From Acidimicrobiia bacterium (lineage in GTDB: Bacteria > Acidobacteriota > Vicinamibacteria > Vicinamibacterales > UBA2999), in assembly GCA_016871375.1 (NCBI GenBank), contig VFYY01000016.1, positions 1 through 41,646 on the forward strand: 41,646 bases of DNA. Reading direction: 5' to 3'. Below the pieces are notes generated by a model. The model was given only the letters and a program-made list of their open reading frames with translations, made no database searches and was not told where the DNA came from. Positions 34,039-41,646 of this stretch are shown here, piece after piece (within the stretch, counting starts at the first letter, position 1; the number at the start of each line of letters is the position of its first letter). A program made the position numbers and the translations under genes.

Positions 34039-36275
34039 GTGAGGGCCGGACGGAGCGCGCGCACGCGTTGCACCGCGAAGAAGATCCGCTCCGGCGTCGC
34101 GGGGCTGTCGAACGTTACGACGCCGCTCCCGAACGCGGCCACCACCTCGCGCAGCGCTTCGCGCACCGAGATCGCCAGCATCAGCGGCGGCTCGCCCACC
34201 GCCTTGCTGCCCATGATGACGTGCGGCATCGCGGCGCGCTCGAGCAGGCTGACGTTGAAGACGGGCGGCAGCTCCGACCAGGATGGCAGCTTGTAGGTCG
34301 ACGCGCCCGCGGTGGCGAGGCGCCCCGCCTCGTCCCACAGCAGCTCCTCGATCGTCAGCCAGCCCACGCCCTGGATGAACCCGCCCTCGATCTGCCCGCG
34401 GTCCACCACCGGCGACAGCGAGTCGCCGACGTCCTCCAGGATGTCGGTGCGCAGCAGCCGGTACGCGCCGGTGAAGCCGTCGACCTCTACCTCCGACACG
34501 GCGGCGCCGAACGCGTAATAGTGAAACGGCCGGCCGCGGCCCGTCCTCGGGTCGAAATGTATGTCCGGCGTGCGGTAGAACCCGCTCGCCGAAAGAGGCA
34601 CGCGCTGACGGTACGCGGCCTCGCACACGGCCGCGAACTCGCGCCACTCGCCATCGGGCATGCCGGCGGCGACTGCCGCGAGCCGCGAGCGAATCTGCCT
34701 GCAGGCATCGGCCACGGCGGCGCCGTTCAGGTCGCTGCCGGAGGACGCCGCCGTCGCCGAGGTGTTCGGCACCTTGTCGGTGCGCGTGGACATCACGCGA
34801 ACCCGTGCGAGCGCCACGCCGAGCGTGTCGGCGGCGATCTGCTGAATCTTGGTGAACAGCCCCTGGCCCATCTCGGTGCCGCCGTGGTTCACCTGGACCG
34901 TGCCGTCGCGGTAGACGAGGACGTAGGCGGCTGCCTGGTTGTAAAACTGCGCGGTGAACGAGATGCCAAACTTGACCGGCGTGATCGCGATCCCGCGCTT
35001 CACGTGCGCGCTGCGCGCGTTGGCCGCGGCAATCTCCGCGCGGCGCGCCTCGAAGGCGCTCGACGATTTCAGCTGGCTCCAGATCGTTCCCATCCGCTCC
35101 GCGTCGTCCACGCGCTCGCCGTAGTGCGTGGCCTGCCCCTCCCGGTACAGATTCCGCGAGCGCACGACGTCGGCCGGCAGGGCCAGACGCTGCGCCGCCT
35201 GCGCCATGACCTCTTCGATGAGCAGCATCCCCTGCGGACCGCCGAACCCTCGAAACGCCGTCTGCGACGTCTTGTGCGTGCGGCACACGCGGCCGACGAC
35301 CTCGACGGCCGGAAGGCGGTACGCGTTGTCGACGTGGAAGAGCGCCCGCCACATGATCGGCTCCGACAGGTCGAGGCTCCAGCCGCCGTCCGAGTAGAGC
35401 TCGGCGCGAAGCGCCCGGAGCGTGGCGTCGGCGTTGAAGCCGGCGGCGTAGCGCACGAGAAAGGGGTGGCGCTTGCCGGTAATCGCCATGTCGATCGCGC
35501 GGGTCAGCCGGACGCGCACCGGCCGTCCCGTCTTCCAGGCGCCGAGCGCCGCCACGGCGGCAGAGGCGTTGGCCTGCACTTCCTTGCCGCCGAACGCGCC
35601 GCCCATCCGCGGGCATTCGACGGTCACCGCATGCCGCGGCAGGCCGAGCACGCGCGCCACGATCTCCTGCGTTTCCGACGGATGCTGCGTCGACGAGTAC
35701 ACGGCGATGTATCCGGCCTCGTCGCGCCAGGCCAGCGCCGCCTGCGTCTCCAGGTAGAAGTGCTCCTGGCCGCCGATGCGCAGCTCGCCTTCGAAGCGCA
35801 GCGCGCTGGACTCGAGGACGGACACGTCGCCGTCGGCGAGGCGCAGCGGCGCGGTCAGGTAGCTGCCGGCCGCGAGGGCCTGCTCGATGTCGAGAACGGC
35901 CGGCAGCGGCTCGTACTCGGCCGCCACCCTGGCCGCACCACGGCGCGCGGCGTCGAGCGTCTCGCCGAGGACCCACGCCACCGGCTGCTGATGGAACATG
36001 ACTTCGTCCGGAAACAGCGGCTCGTCATGGCGGTTGGGGCCGGTATTCGCTTCACCCGGCGCGTCGCCGGCGGTCAGCGTGGTGACCACGCCGGGTTCCT
36101 CGAGCGCGGGGGCCGCGTCGAGCCGCGTCACGCGCGCGTGAGCATGCGGGGCCAGGACGGGCCAGGCGTGCAGCAGTCCCGGGAAGCGGCCGCAGAGATC
36201 GTCGGCGTACAACGCCTCACCGGTCACGTGACCGCGCGCGCCTTCGTGCGGCAGCGGCTGGCCGACGACCTTCAT
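34035..36275 (-). CDS. xdhB: Xanthine dehydrogenase, molybdenum-binding subunit
   Basis: The 746-residue subunit holds the molybdopterin cofactor and the purine site. Motifs are GHVTGEALYADDL, GGQEHFYLETQAALA, PRMGGAFGGKE, AFRGFGGPQGMLLIEEVM, VNHGGTEMGQGLFTKI and, near the C-terminus, MGSKAVGEPPLML with the catalytic glutamate. Length fits a bacterial XdhB. ATG 36275 overlaps the xdhA stop, and its stop overlaps guaD; both junctions are ATGA. No XdhC chaperone is adjacent, so Moco insertion must rely on a gene elsewhere. Confidence 0.96.
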   Translation of the reverse strand: MKVVGQPLPHEGARGHVTGEALYADDLCGRFPGLLHAWPVLAPHAHARVTRLDAAPALEEPGVVTTLTAGDAPGEANTGPNRHDEPLFPDEVMFHQQPVAWVLGETLDAARRGAARVAAEYEPLPAVLDIEQALAAGSYLTAPLRLADGDVSVLESSALRFEGELRIGGQEHFYLETQAALAWRDEAGYIAVYSSTQHPSETQEIVARVLGLPRHAVTVECPRMGGAFGGKEVQANASAAVAALGAWKTGRPVRVRLTRAIDMAITGKRHPFLVRYAAGFNADATLRALRAELYSDGGWSLDLSEPIMWRALFHVDNAYRLPAVEVVGRVCRTHKTSQTAFRGFGGPQGMLLIEEVMAQAAQRLALPADVVRSRNLYREGQATHYGERVDDAERMGTIWSQLKSSSAFEARRAEIAAANARSAHVKRGIAITPVKFGISFTAQFYNQAAAYVLVYRDGTVQVNHGGTEMGQGLFTKIQQIAADTLGVALARVRVMSTRTDKVPNTSATAASSGSDLNGAAVADACRQIRSRLAAVAAGMPDGEWREFAAVCEAAYRQRVPLSASGFYRTPDIHFDPRTGRGRPFHYYAFGAAVSEVEVDGFTGAYRLLRTDILEDVGDSLSPVVDRGQIEGGFIQGVGWLTIEELLWDEAGRLATAGASTYKLPSWSELPPVFNVSLLERAAMPHVIMGSKAVGEPPLMLAISVREALREVVAAFGSGVVTFDSPATPERIFFAVQRVRALRPALT

Positions 36276-37648
36276 GACTGCAGCTCCCAGTAGTATTTCT
36301 CAACCAGGCTCTTCGACACTTCGAGCCTGTACTCCTTCGAGCCGCGATGGTCGCTCACCGGCCGCAGCGTCTTGTCCAGGACGGCCTGCACGCGCGCGAC
36401 GGCGTCGGCGTTCCACGGCCCGCCGGAGACGGCCGCTTCCGCCTCCACGACGCGCAGCGGGGTCGCCGCGACGCCGCCAAACGCCCAGCGCGCCCGCCGG
36501 ACCCGGCCCCGGTCCACGTCGAGCGAGACACCGAGCGCCACCGTGCTGATGTCGTCGGCGCGGCGCTTCGCGATCTTGAAGAACCTGACGGACTGCGGCA
36601 GCGGCTTGGGGATCTCGATCGCCGTCAGCATCTCGCCGGGCATCAGGGCCGTTTTCCGGTAGCCGGTGAAGAACTGCGCGATGGGCAGCGTCCGCGACCC
36701 GGACGGTCCCGCAATGTGCAGGACGGCATCGAGCGCCATGAGCAGCGGCGCGCCGTCGCCGACCGGCGACGCCGTCGCGAGATTACCGCCCAGCGTCGCC
36801 CTGTTGCGGATCGGCGGCGACCCGAACAGCGTCAGCCACTCGTGGACGGCGTCCGGCGCGTCGCGCCACCGCTCCCCAATCTCACGCAGCGGCAGCGCGG
36901 CGCCAATCAGCACGCGCTCCGGCGTACTGGTGAACTGCTGGAGCTCGTCGATCGCCTCGACGCTGATGAGATGCGGCCATGTCTTCGCGCGGAGGTTTCG
37001 CTCGACGCCGAGATCGGTTGCGCCGCCGACGAGCCGCGCGTCCAGCGTGGCGGCAAGAAGCGCCACGCATTCGCCGACCGTCGCCGGCCGGGAAAAGCCG
37101 CCGACGCTCACCGCGTGCAGCACGGGCGCGGCACGCTCGAGACGACGCAGGAGCGGGCCATCGGGCGCCGCTCCGAGCGCCGCGGCCGCGTCGTGGATCG
37201 GGCGGTAGCCGGTGCAGCGGCAGAGATTGCCGGCCAGCGCCTCGTCCTCGCAGGGCCCGGTTCGATCCGGCCGATGCTGCTCGGCGAACAGGCTGACCAC
37301 GAAGCCGGGCGTGCAGTAGCCGCACTGCGAGCCGCCCGCGCCGGCCATGGCGCGCTGGGCGTCGCTCAGGACTCCATTGGTGGCCAGCGCTTCAACCGTG
37401 TAGATCTCGCGGCCCGCGGCCAGGGCGGACAGCATGAGACAGCTGTTCACGACGCGCAGCGCGCTCTTGCCCGGCCGCCCGTCGGCGTCGACGACGAGGA
37501 CGGCGCAGGCGCCACACTCGCCTTCCGCGCATCCCTCCTTGGCCCCGGTCAGCCCCTGCTCCCGAATGAGGTCGAGCAGGGGCGTCTGCGCCGCGGCTTC
37601 GCCGATCTCCACCTCGCGGCCGTTGAGCACAAAGGCGAGGGCGCTCAT
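36272..37648 (-). CDS. xdhA: Xanthine dehydrogenase, iron-sulfur/FAD subunit
   Basis: The 458-residue subunit combines two [2Fe-2S] domains and an FAD domain and passes electrons to NAD. The first cluster is in EGCAEGECGAC (Cys40, Cys45, Cys48) plus Cys70. The second is in QCGYCTPGF and GNLCRCTGYRP. The FAD part has LVGGATDLGV, PPIRNRATLGGNLATASPVGD and RRADDISTVALG. The fused arrangement is the XdhA form of Rhodobacter-type XDH. It starts 4 nt after the GcvT-like gene. Confidence 0.96.
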   Translation of the reverse strand: MSALAFVLNGREVEIGEAAAQTPLLDLIREQGLTGAKEGCAEGECGACAVLVVDADGRPGKSALRVVNSCLMLSALAAGREIYTVEALATNGVLSDAQRAMAGAGGSQCGYCTPGFVVSLFAEQHRPDRTGPCEDEALAGNLCRCTGYRPIHDAAAALGAAPDGPLLRRLERAAPVLHAVSVGGFSRPATVGECVALLAATLDARLVGGATDLGVERNLRAKTWPHLISVEAIDELQQFTSTPERVLIGAALPLREIGERWRDAPDAVHEWLTLFGSPPIRNRATLGGNLATASPVGDGAPLLMALDAVLHIAGPSGSRTLPIAQFFTGYRKTALMPGEMLTAIEIPKPLPQSVRFFKIAKRRADDISTVALGVSLDVDRGRVRRARWAFGGVAATPLRVVEAEAAVSGGPWNADAVARVQAVLDKTLRPVSDHRGSKEYRLEVSKSLVEKYYWELQS

Positions 37649-37652
37649 CGTC

Positions 37653-38852
37653 CTACTCGGGAGGGGTCGCCGTCTTCCGCGGCGGGTTGAAGAAGGGCCT
37701 CTTCACGACGGCGGCGCCGGCGAAGTGCCGCGTGCCTTCGACGGTGATCTCGAACTCGACCCGGCTGCCCGGTGCGGCGCACGATGCCTCGACGGTCGCG
37801 AGCGCGATCAACCGCTTGAGCGTGGGCGACCACGCCGTGGTGGTCGCGCGGCCCACCTGGCGGCCGTCACGCCGCACCGGCACCGACACGCGCGACGCCG
37901 CGGCGGGGGCCAGCGGCGCCAGACCGACGCTGTCGTAGAGCTTCTCCACGTCGCTCCAGTTCACTTCGAGTCCCACGATCAGATGCGCGGGCCCCTTGCG
38001 GTGTTCCTCGATCAAGGCCGCGCGGCCGACAAACGGCGCCTTGTCGAGCGTGACGAGGCGGCCGAGGCCCATCTCGTACGGCGAGTACTTCTGCGCGTGG
38101 ACGAGGGCCTTCCTGCTGCCGTTGAAGTCCACGTCGATGAGCAGCAGCCCGGCCTCGACGCGCGCGACGTCGAGCGCGAGCATGCCCGCCGGCTTGATGT
38201 CGTGGGCGCGCCCCGCCCGCATCAGCGCGTCCCACACGTCGATCGCGGACTCCGCCGGCATCCAGATCTCGTAGCCGAGGTCGCCGGTGTAGCCGGTGCG
38301 CGAGATGTCCACGGGGACGCGGCCGATGCGCCCGCTCGTGACGCGGAAGTACTTCAGGCTGTCGATGTCGGCCTCGGCGGCGGCGCGAAGGACGCGCGCC
38401 GACGTCGGCCCCTGCAGCGCAAGGGCGGCCACCTGCTCCGACACGTCGTCGATCTCGACCCGGAGTCCGGCGGCGTTCTGGTGCAGCCATCGCAGGTTCG
38501 GATCCGCCGCGGTCCACCGGTACGTCTGCTCCGCCAGCCGCGACACGGTGCCGTCGTCGATCACCTTCCCCTGCTCGTCGCACCACGGCGTGTAGAACAC
38601 CTGGCCGACGTCCATCTGCTCCGCGTCGCGCGTGATGACGCGGTTGACGAGACGGGCGGCGTCCGGCCCGCCGACGCGGTACTTGAAGAGCGGCGAGATG
38701 TCGATGAGGGCCGCCGCGTTGCGGATGGCGTTGTATTCGTGCTCGTGGTGGGTCTCGTACGCGCTGACCGTGTAGTAGCCCGACCACTCGCGGTAGTTCA
38801 GCGACTCACAGAGCGCGAACGTGCGCTCGTGAAAGGCCGTCCCGATGGGCAC
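37653..38852 (-). CDS. GcvT-like folate-dependent aminomethyltransferase family protein
   Basis: The 399-residue protein has the T-protein fold: YNAIRNAAALIDISPLFKYR, DGTVSRLAEQTYRW, LALQGPTSARVL, ISRTGYTGDLGYEIWMP and DVARVEAGLLLIDVDFNG, with a C-terminal barrel domain. T-proteins move one-carbon groups from an aminomethyl or N-methyl donor to tetrahydrofolate. It leads the purine operon (GTG 38852, TATAAT 7 nt upstream). No GcvP, GcvH or sarcosine oxidase is nearby, so it is probably not the glycine cleavage enzyme. A role in removing one-carbon groups from purine-derived or methylated compounds is possible but unproven. The divergent neighbour is a PYROXD2-like flavoprotein. Confidence 0.85.
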   Translation of the reverse strand: MPIGTAFHERTFALCESLNYREWSGYYTVSAYETHHEHEYNAIRNAAALIDISPLFKYRVGGPDAARLVNRVITRDAEQMDVGQVFYTPWCDEQGKVIDDGTVSRLAEQTYRWTAADPNLRWLHQNAAGLRVEIDDVSEQVAALALQGPTSARVLRAAAEADIDSLKYFRVTSGRIGRVPVDISRTGYTGDLGYEIWMPAESAIDVWDALMRAGRAHDIKPAGMLALDVARVEAGLLLIDVDFNGSRKALVHAQKYSPYEMGLGRLVTLDKAPFVGRAALIEEHRKGPAHLIVGLEVNWSDVEKLYDSVGLAPLAPAAASRVSVPVRRDGRQVGRATTTAWSPTLKRLIALATVEASCAAPGSRVEFEITVEGTRHFAGAAVVKRPFFNPPRKTATPPE

Positions 38853-38859
38853 AATCCGG

Positions 38860-38869
38860 ATTATAGAAT
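38860..38869. promoter_or_regulatory. Overlapping divergent promoter for the purine operon and PYROXD2-like gene
   Basis: The gap between the two divergent GTG codons is 26 bp. On the minus strand a perfect TATAAT (38865-38860) is 7 nt before GTG 38852. On the plus strand TAGAAT (38864-38869) is 9 nt before GTG 38879. A small palindrome AATCCGGATT (38853-38862) overlaps the first and could be an operator. Both mRNAs would be almost leaderless. No clear -35 was seen. Confidence 0.5.
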
Positions 38870-38878
38870 GACGCTGAC

Positions 38879-40483
38879 GTGAAGTACGACGTGGTGATCA
38901 TCGGCGGCGGGCACAACGGCCTCACCGCCGCGGCGTATCTCGCGCGCGCGGGCCGGAAGGTGCTCGTCCTCGAGCGCCGTCACGTGCTCGGCGGCGCCGC
39001 CGTCACCGAGGAGGTCTTCAAGGGCTTTCGCTTCTCCGTCTGCTCGTACGTGGTCTCGCTGCTCAGGCCCGAGATCATCCGCGAGCTCGACCTGCCGCGG
39101 CACGGCCTCGAGATCCTGCCGCTCGACGGGACGTTCACGCCGATGCCGGACGGCGACTACCTCTGGCGCATGAACGACCACGCCCGGACGCGCCGCGAGA
39201 TCGCGCGCCACTCGCGCCTCGACGCCGAGGCCTACGACGAGTACGGCAGGGCGATGGTCGAAATGGGCCGGTTCGTCAAGCCGATCCTCAACATGCTCCC
39301 GCCGGATCCAACCTCGCTCGACCCGCGCGAGCTGCGCAAGCTCTTCGCGCTCGTCCAGAGGTTCCGCAGCCTGTCGCGGCAGGACCAGTACAACCAGGTC
39401 CAGCTGATGACGATGAGCGCGGTCGATTTTCTCGATCAGTGGTTCGAGACCGACGTGCTCAAGGCGACGATGTCCGCGTCGGGGATCATCGGGACGTTCC
39501 TCGGCGTGCGCTCGCCGGGCACCGCCTACGTGCTGCTGCACCACTACATGGGCGAGATCGACGGCGCCTTCCGCTCGTGGGGCCTCGCGCGCGGAGGCAC
39601 GGGCGCGATCTCGAACGCCATCGCCGGCGCCGCGCGCGAAGCGGGCGTCGAGATCCGGACGCAGGCACCGGTCGCGCGCATCCTCGTGCGCGGCAACCGC
39701 GCGCACGGCGTCGTGCTGCAGAACGGCGACGAGATCGAGGCCGGCGTGGTGGCGTCGAGCGTCGATCCGCGGCTCACGTTCCTGCGGCTCCTCGAGGAAG
39801 GCGCGCTGCCGGAGGAATTTCTCGACGACATCCACCGCTACAAGTTCCGCGGCTCGTCGGGAAAGGTGAACATGGCGCTCGACGCGCTGCCGGACTTCGC
39901 CAGCATGCCCGGCGAGGGCGCGCACCTGCGCGGCGCGATCTCGATCTCGCCCGGCGTGGACTACATGGAGCGCGCCTACGACGCGGCCAAGTACGGCGAC
40001 TTCTCTCCGCAGCCCTACATCGACATCGTCATCCCCTCGCTCACCGATCCGAGCGTCGCACCGCCCGGCAAGCACGTGATGTCGTGCTTCGTGCAGTACG
40101 CGCCGTATCACCTGAAGCGCGGGACGTGGGACGACCGCCGCGACGAGTTCGGCGATACCGTCGTCAGCACGCTGGCGCAGTACGCGCCGAACCTGCGCAA
40201 CATCATCCGGCACCGGCAGGTGCTCACGCCGCTCGACCTCGAGCGCGAGTGGGGACTCTCCGAGGGCAACATCTTCCAGGGCGAGCTCACGCTCGAGCAG
40301 CTCTTCTTCCTGCGCCCTGCTCCCGGCTGGGCGCAATACCGGACGCCGATCGACAGCCTCTACATGTGCGGCTCGGCGACGCATCCCGGCGGCGGCATCA
40401 TGGGCGCGCCCGGGCGCAACGCGGCGATGAAGATTCTGGCGGACGCAGGAGGCAGGAGGCAGGAGGCAGGAGGCAGGAGATAG
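38879..40483 (+). CDS. PYROXD2-like NAD(P)/FAD-dependent oxidoreductase
   Basis: The 534-residue flavoprotein starts with a Rossmann FAD motif (VVIIGGGHNGLTAAAYLARA, then LERRHVLGGAAVTEE). It continues like the phytoene-desaturase/PYROXD2 group: GTFLGVRSPGTAYVLLHHYM, GLARGGTGAISNAIAGAA and CGSATHPGGGIMGAPGRNAA. Substrate is unknown; no carotenoid genes are near, so a carotenoid role is not supported. The natural end is probably near MKILAD. The last residues (GGRRQEAGGRR) come from reading into the GCAGGAG heptamer array, whose ATAGGAG unit supplies the TAG stop. The gene is divergent from the purine operon and is followed, beyond element B1, by a paralogue. Confidence 0.88.
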   Translation: MKYDVVIIGGGHNGLTAAAYLARAGRKVLVLERRHVLGGAAVTEEVFKGFRFSVCSYVVSLLRPEIIRELDLPRHGLEILPLDGTFTPMPDGDYLWRMNDHARTRREIARHSRLDAEAYDEYGRAMVEMGRFVKPILNMLPPDPTSLDPRELRKLFALVQRFRSLSRQDQYNQVQLMTMSAVDFLDQWFETDVLKATMSASGIIGTFLGVRSPGTAYVLLHHYMGEIDGAFRSWGLARGGTGAISNAIAGAAREAGVEIRTQAPVARILVRGNRAHGVVLQNGDEIEAGVVASSVDPRLTFLRLLEEGALPEEFLDDIHRYKFRGSSGKVNMALDALPDFASMPGEGAHLRGAISISPGVDYMERAYDAAKYGDFSPQPYIDIVIPSLTDPSVAPPGKHVMSCFVQYAPYHLKRGTWDDRRDEFGDTVVSTLAQYAPNLRNIIRHRQVLTPLDLEREWGLSEGNIFQGELTLEQLFFLRPAPGWAQYRTPIDSLYMCGSATHPGGGIMGAPGRNAAMKILADAGGRRQEAGGRR

Positions 40484-40936
40484 GAGATAGGAGATAGGAG
40501 ATAGGAGATAGGAGGAAAGGCGACATGGACCGTGAACCCGCGCGCTCATTCGAGGATCTAATCGTGTGGCAGAAAGCGCACGCATTCGTGCTCAACGTGT
40601 ACAGACTGAGCCGCGATTTCCCGCGTGAGGAGACCTACGGTCTGACCTCGCAACTTCGGCGCGCAGCCGTCTCGGTGCCGGCCAATATCGCCGAAGGCTT
40701 CAAGAGGCGCGGAAAGCCCGACAAGGCACGGCTCATGAACGTGGCAGAGGGATCGCTCGAGGAAGCGCGTTACTATTTGCGGCTGGCGCACGACCTCGGC
40801 TACGGTTCCAATCCGGTGTTGAGCGCCGACGCAGCGGAGATCGGTCGCCTTCTCGGCGCATACGCGCGCGGGGTCATGTCCCGTTCCTCCTAGTGCTTCT
40901 TCTCCTTTCCTTCTTCCTCCTGCCTCCTTCCTCCTG
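40445..40936. mobile_element. Element B1: inverted heptamer arrays enclosing a four-helix-bundle gene
   Basis: The left arm (40445-40514) is ten perfect tandem heptamers, five GCAGGAG then five ATAGGAG. The right arm (about 40896-40936) is the complement in degraded form (CTTCTTC, TCCTTTC, CTTCTTC, CTCCTGC, CTCCTTC, CTCCTG) and ends CTTCCTCCTG, like element B2. The enclosed gene is 40525-40893. The left arm runs into the 3' end of the PYROXD2-like gene, and the right arm touches ATG 40937 of the next gene. A transcript could fold into a purine/pyrimidine stem with the gene in the loop. The arm also carries AGGAG cores like an SD. Confidence 0.65.
40525..40893 (+). CDS. Four-helix-bundle (S23/IVS-type) protein
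   Basis: The intact 122-residue protein has the family pattern SFEDLIVWQKAHAFVLNVYR, TYGLTSQLRRAAVSVPANIA, EGFKRRGKPDKARLMNVAEG and LEEARYYLRLAHDLGY. Such proteins were first found in 23S rRNA intervening sequences and are related in fold to Avd, the basic RNA/DNA-binding partner of reverse transcriptase in diversity-generating retroelements. No reverse transcriptase is in the window. The strong SD (AGGAGG, about 9 nt before ATG) is formed by the last heptamers of the array. It belongs to a different subfamily from the copy at 6875. Its function is unknown; binding of its own flanking RNA hairpin is a reasonable idea. Confidence 0.9.
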   Translation: MDREPARSFEDLIVWQKAHAFVLNVYRLSRDFPREETYGLTSQLRRAAVSVPANIAEGFKRRGKPDKARLMNVAEGSLEEARYYLRLAHDLGYGSNPVLSADAAEIGRLLGAYARGVMSRSS

Positions 40937-41646
40937 ATGAGCGTCGTCATCATCGGTGCCGGCCACAACGGGCTGGTCGCCGCTCACGACCTGGCGAAGG
41001 CCGGACGGAAGCCGCTCGTGCTCGAGGCACGCGAGCAGGTCGGCGGCGGCGCGATCACGACGGAGATTCATCCCGGCTTCCGCTGCCCGACGCTGACCCA
41101 CGACACGCCGGTGTGGGCGGCGGTCGTTCGCGACATGGACCTGGCCCGCCACGGCCTGCAGTTCGTGACACCTGCCGTGGAGCTGTTCGCGCCGGCCGGT
41201 GACGGACGCGCGCTCGCCGTCCATCAAGACCCGCGGCAGACGGCCGCGTCGATCGCAGGATTCAGCGCGCGCGATGCGGCGGCGTACGCGTCATACCGCA
41301 CGGCCATCGAGCGTGTGTCGGCCGTGCTCGCGTCGCTCTTCGCGTCGCCGCCGCCCGACATCGACGACCCGACGGGACGCGATCTCTGGAACCTGCTGGC
41401 GACGGCCCGGACGTTTCGCGGCCTGGGGAGGAAGGACGGCTACCGCCTGCTGCGGTGGGGACCGATGCCCGTGTCGGACCTCCTGCACGAGTGGTTCGAG
41501 TCGGACCTCCTGCGGGCGGCGCTGGCGGGACCCGCCGTGTCCGGCACGATGCTCGGACCGCGCTCGGCGGGCAGCAGCCTCGTGCTGCTGATGCGCGACG
41601 CGCACGCGCGGCTCGCGCAGGGCGCCCGGCGCGCACGCGGCGGTCC
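40937..41646 (+). CDS. PYROXD2/phytoene-desaturase-like flavoprotein (partial, runs off window)
   Basis: The frame is open from ATG 40937 to the window end, 236 complete codons. It begins with a Rossmann FAD motif (VVIIGAGHNGLVAAHDLAKA, LEAREQVGGGAITTEI) and continues with FRCPTLTHDTPVWAAVVRDM, VSDLLHEWFESDLLRAALAG and GTMLGPRSAGSSLVLL. This parallels the gene at 38879 (DQWFETDVLKATMSASGIIG, TFLGVRSPGTAYVLL), so the two are diverged paralogues in tandem, split by element B1. The C-terminal half is missing only because the window ends. The start codon directly follows CTTCCTCCTG, with no SD. Confidence 0.87.
   Translation, partial: MSVVIIGAGHNGLVAAHDLAKAGRKPLVLEAREQVGGGAITTEIHPGFRCPTLTHDTPVWAAVVRDMDLARHGLQFVTPAVELFAPAGDGRALAVHQDPRQTAASIAGFSARDAAAYASYRTAIERVSAVLASLFASPPPDIDDPTGRDLWNLLATARTFRGLGRKDGYRLLRWGPMPVSDLLHEWFESDLLRAALAGPAVSGTMLGPRSAGSSLVLLMRDAHARLAQGARRARGG

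Noticed and set aside
40445-40514. Possible CRISPR array
   Set aside because: The repeats are contiguous 7-bp units with no unique spacers, and there are no cas genes.
40525-40893. Diversity-generating retroelement with Avd
   Set aside because: The protein is Avd-related in fold, but there is no reverse transcriptase, template repeat or variable target gene in the window.
38879-41646. Carotenoid (phytoene) desaturase cluster
   Set aside because: Both flavoproteins belong to the wider family, but no crtB, crtE or other carotenoid gene is present and the motifs fit the PYROXD2-like branch better.

Overview
The window reads as high-GC chromosomal DNA. I think it comes from an Acidobacteriota bacterium, perhaps class Vicinamibacteria. 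The evidence is indirect: a large Ser/Thr kinase with a PD40-type propeller, many GTG starts, gene-boundary promoters with almost no leader, and many short palindromic and tandem repeats between genes. No rRNA, tRNA, CRISPR array, integrase or transposase was seen.

Layout. 1-59: start of a minus-strand gene that runs off the window. 352-5139: sucA and sucB (2-oxoglutarate dehydrogenase E1 and E2), then a secreted tandem FKBP protein. 5163-8798 (minus): an ALDH4-type P5C dehydrogenase and a MATE transporter, separated by an element carrying a frameshifted four-helix-bundle gene. 8901-12263: a nucleotidyltransferase-fold protein abutting the kinase/propeller protein. 12286-21012: a mostly minus-strand block with topoisomerase IV subunits ParE and ParC, an alpha/beta hydrolase, an NYN-domain protein and a GlcD-type FAD oxidase. 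21037-24905: a DUF2461 protein, a MocR-like regulator and a membrane MutS-like ATPase. 24936-26905: tryptophan 2,3-dioxygenase and kynureninase. 38852 down to 26847: an 11-gene minus-strand purine catabolic operon. 38879-41646: two PYROXD2-like flavoproteins on either side of a second four-helix-bundle gene.

Purine operon. In transcription order it encodes a GcvT-like protein, XdhA, XdhB, guanine deaminase, OHCU decarboxylase, urate oxidase, HIU hydrolase, allantoate amidohydrolase, allantoinase, a DUF3830 protein and an MFS transporter. Together these take guanine through xanthine, urate and allantoin to allantoate and ureidoglycine. Most junctions are ATGA or GTGA overlaps. A perfect TATAAT lies 7 nt before the first GTG. 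Enzymes for ureidoglycine and ureidoglycolate are not in the window.

Most unusual signal. Both four-helix-bundle genes (S23/IVS type, related to Avd) lie between inverted arrays of 7-bp repeats: TYCCAAC at 6790-7305, and GCAGGAG/ATAGGAG at 40445-40936. Each family also has an ORF-less copy in the window (14737-14806 and 14239-14312) that still matches sequence next to the lost gene. A third heptamer family lies at 24894-24935. These units sit exactly at gene ends and supply stop codons or abut start codons. They look like two families of compact IVS-like elements with MITE-like derivatives. This is inference from sequence alone.

A second layer of repeats lies inside genes. A 24-nt unit encoding GPST-x-L-x-A occurs in parE, in the MutS-like gene and (antisense) in the NYN gene, always at interdomain or loop positions and in frame.
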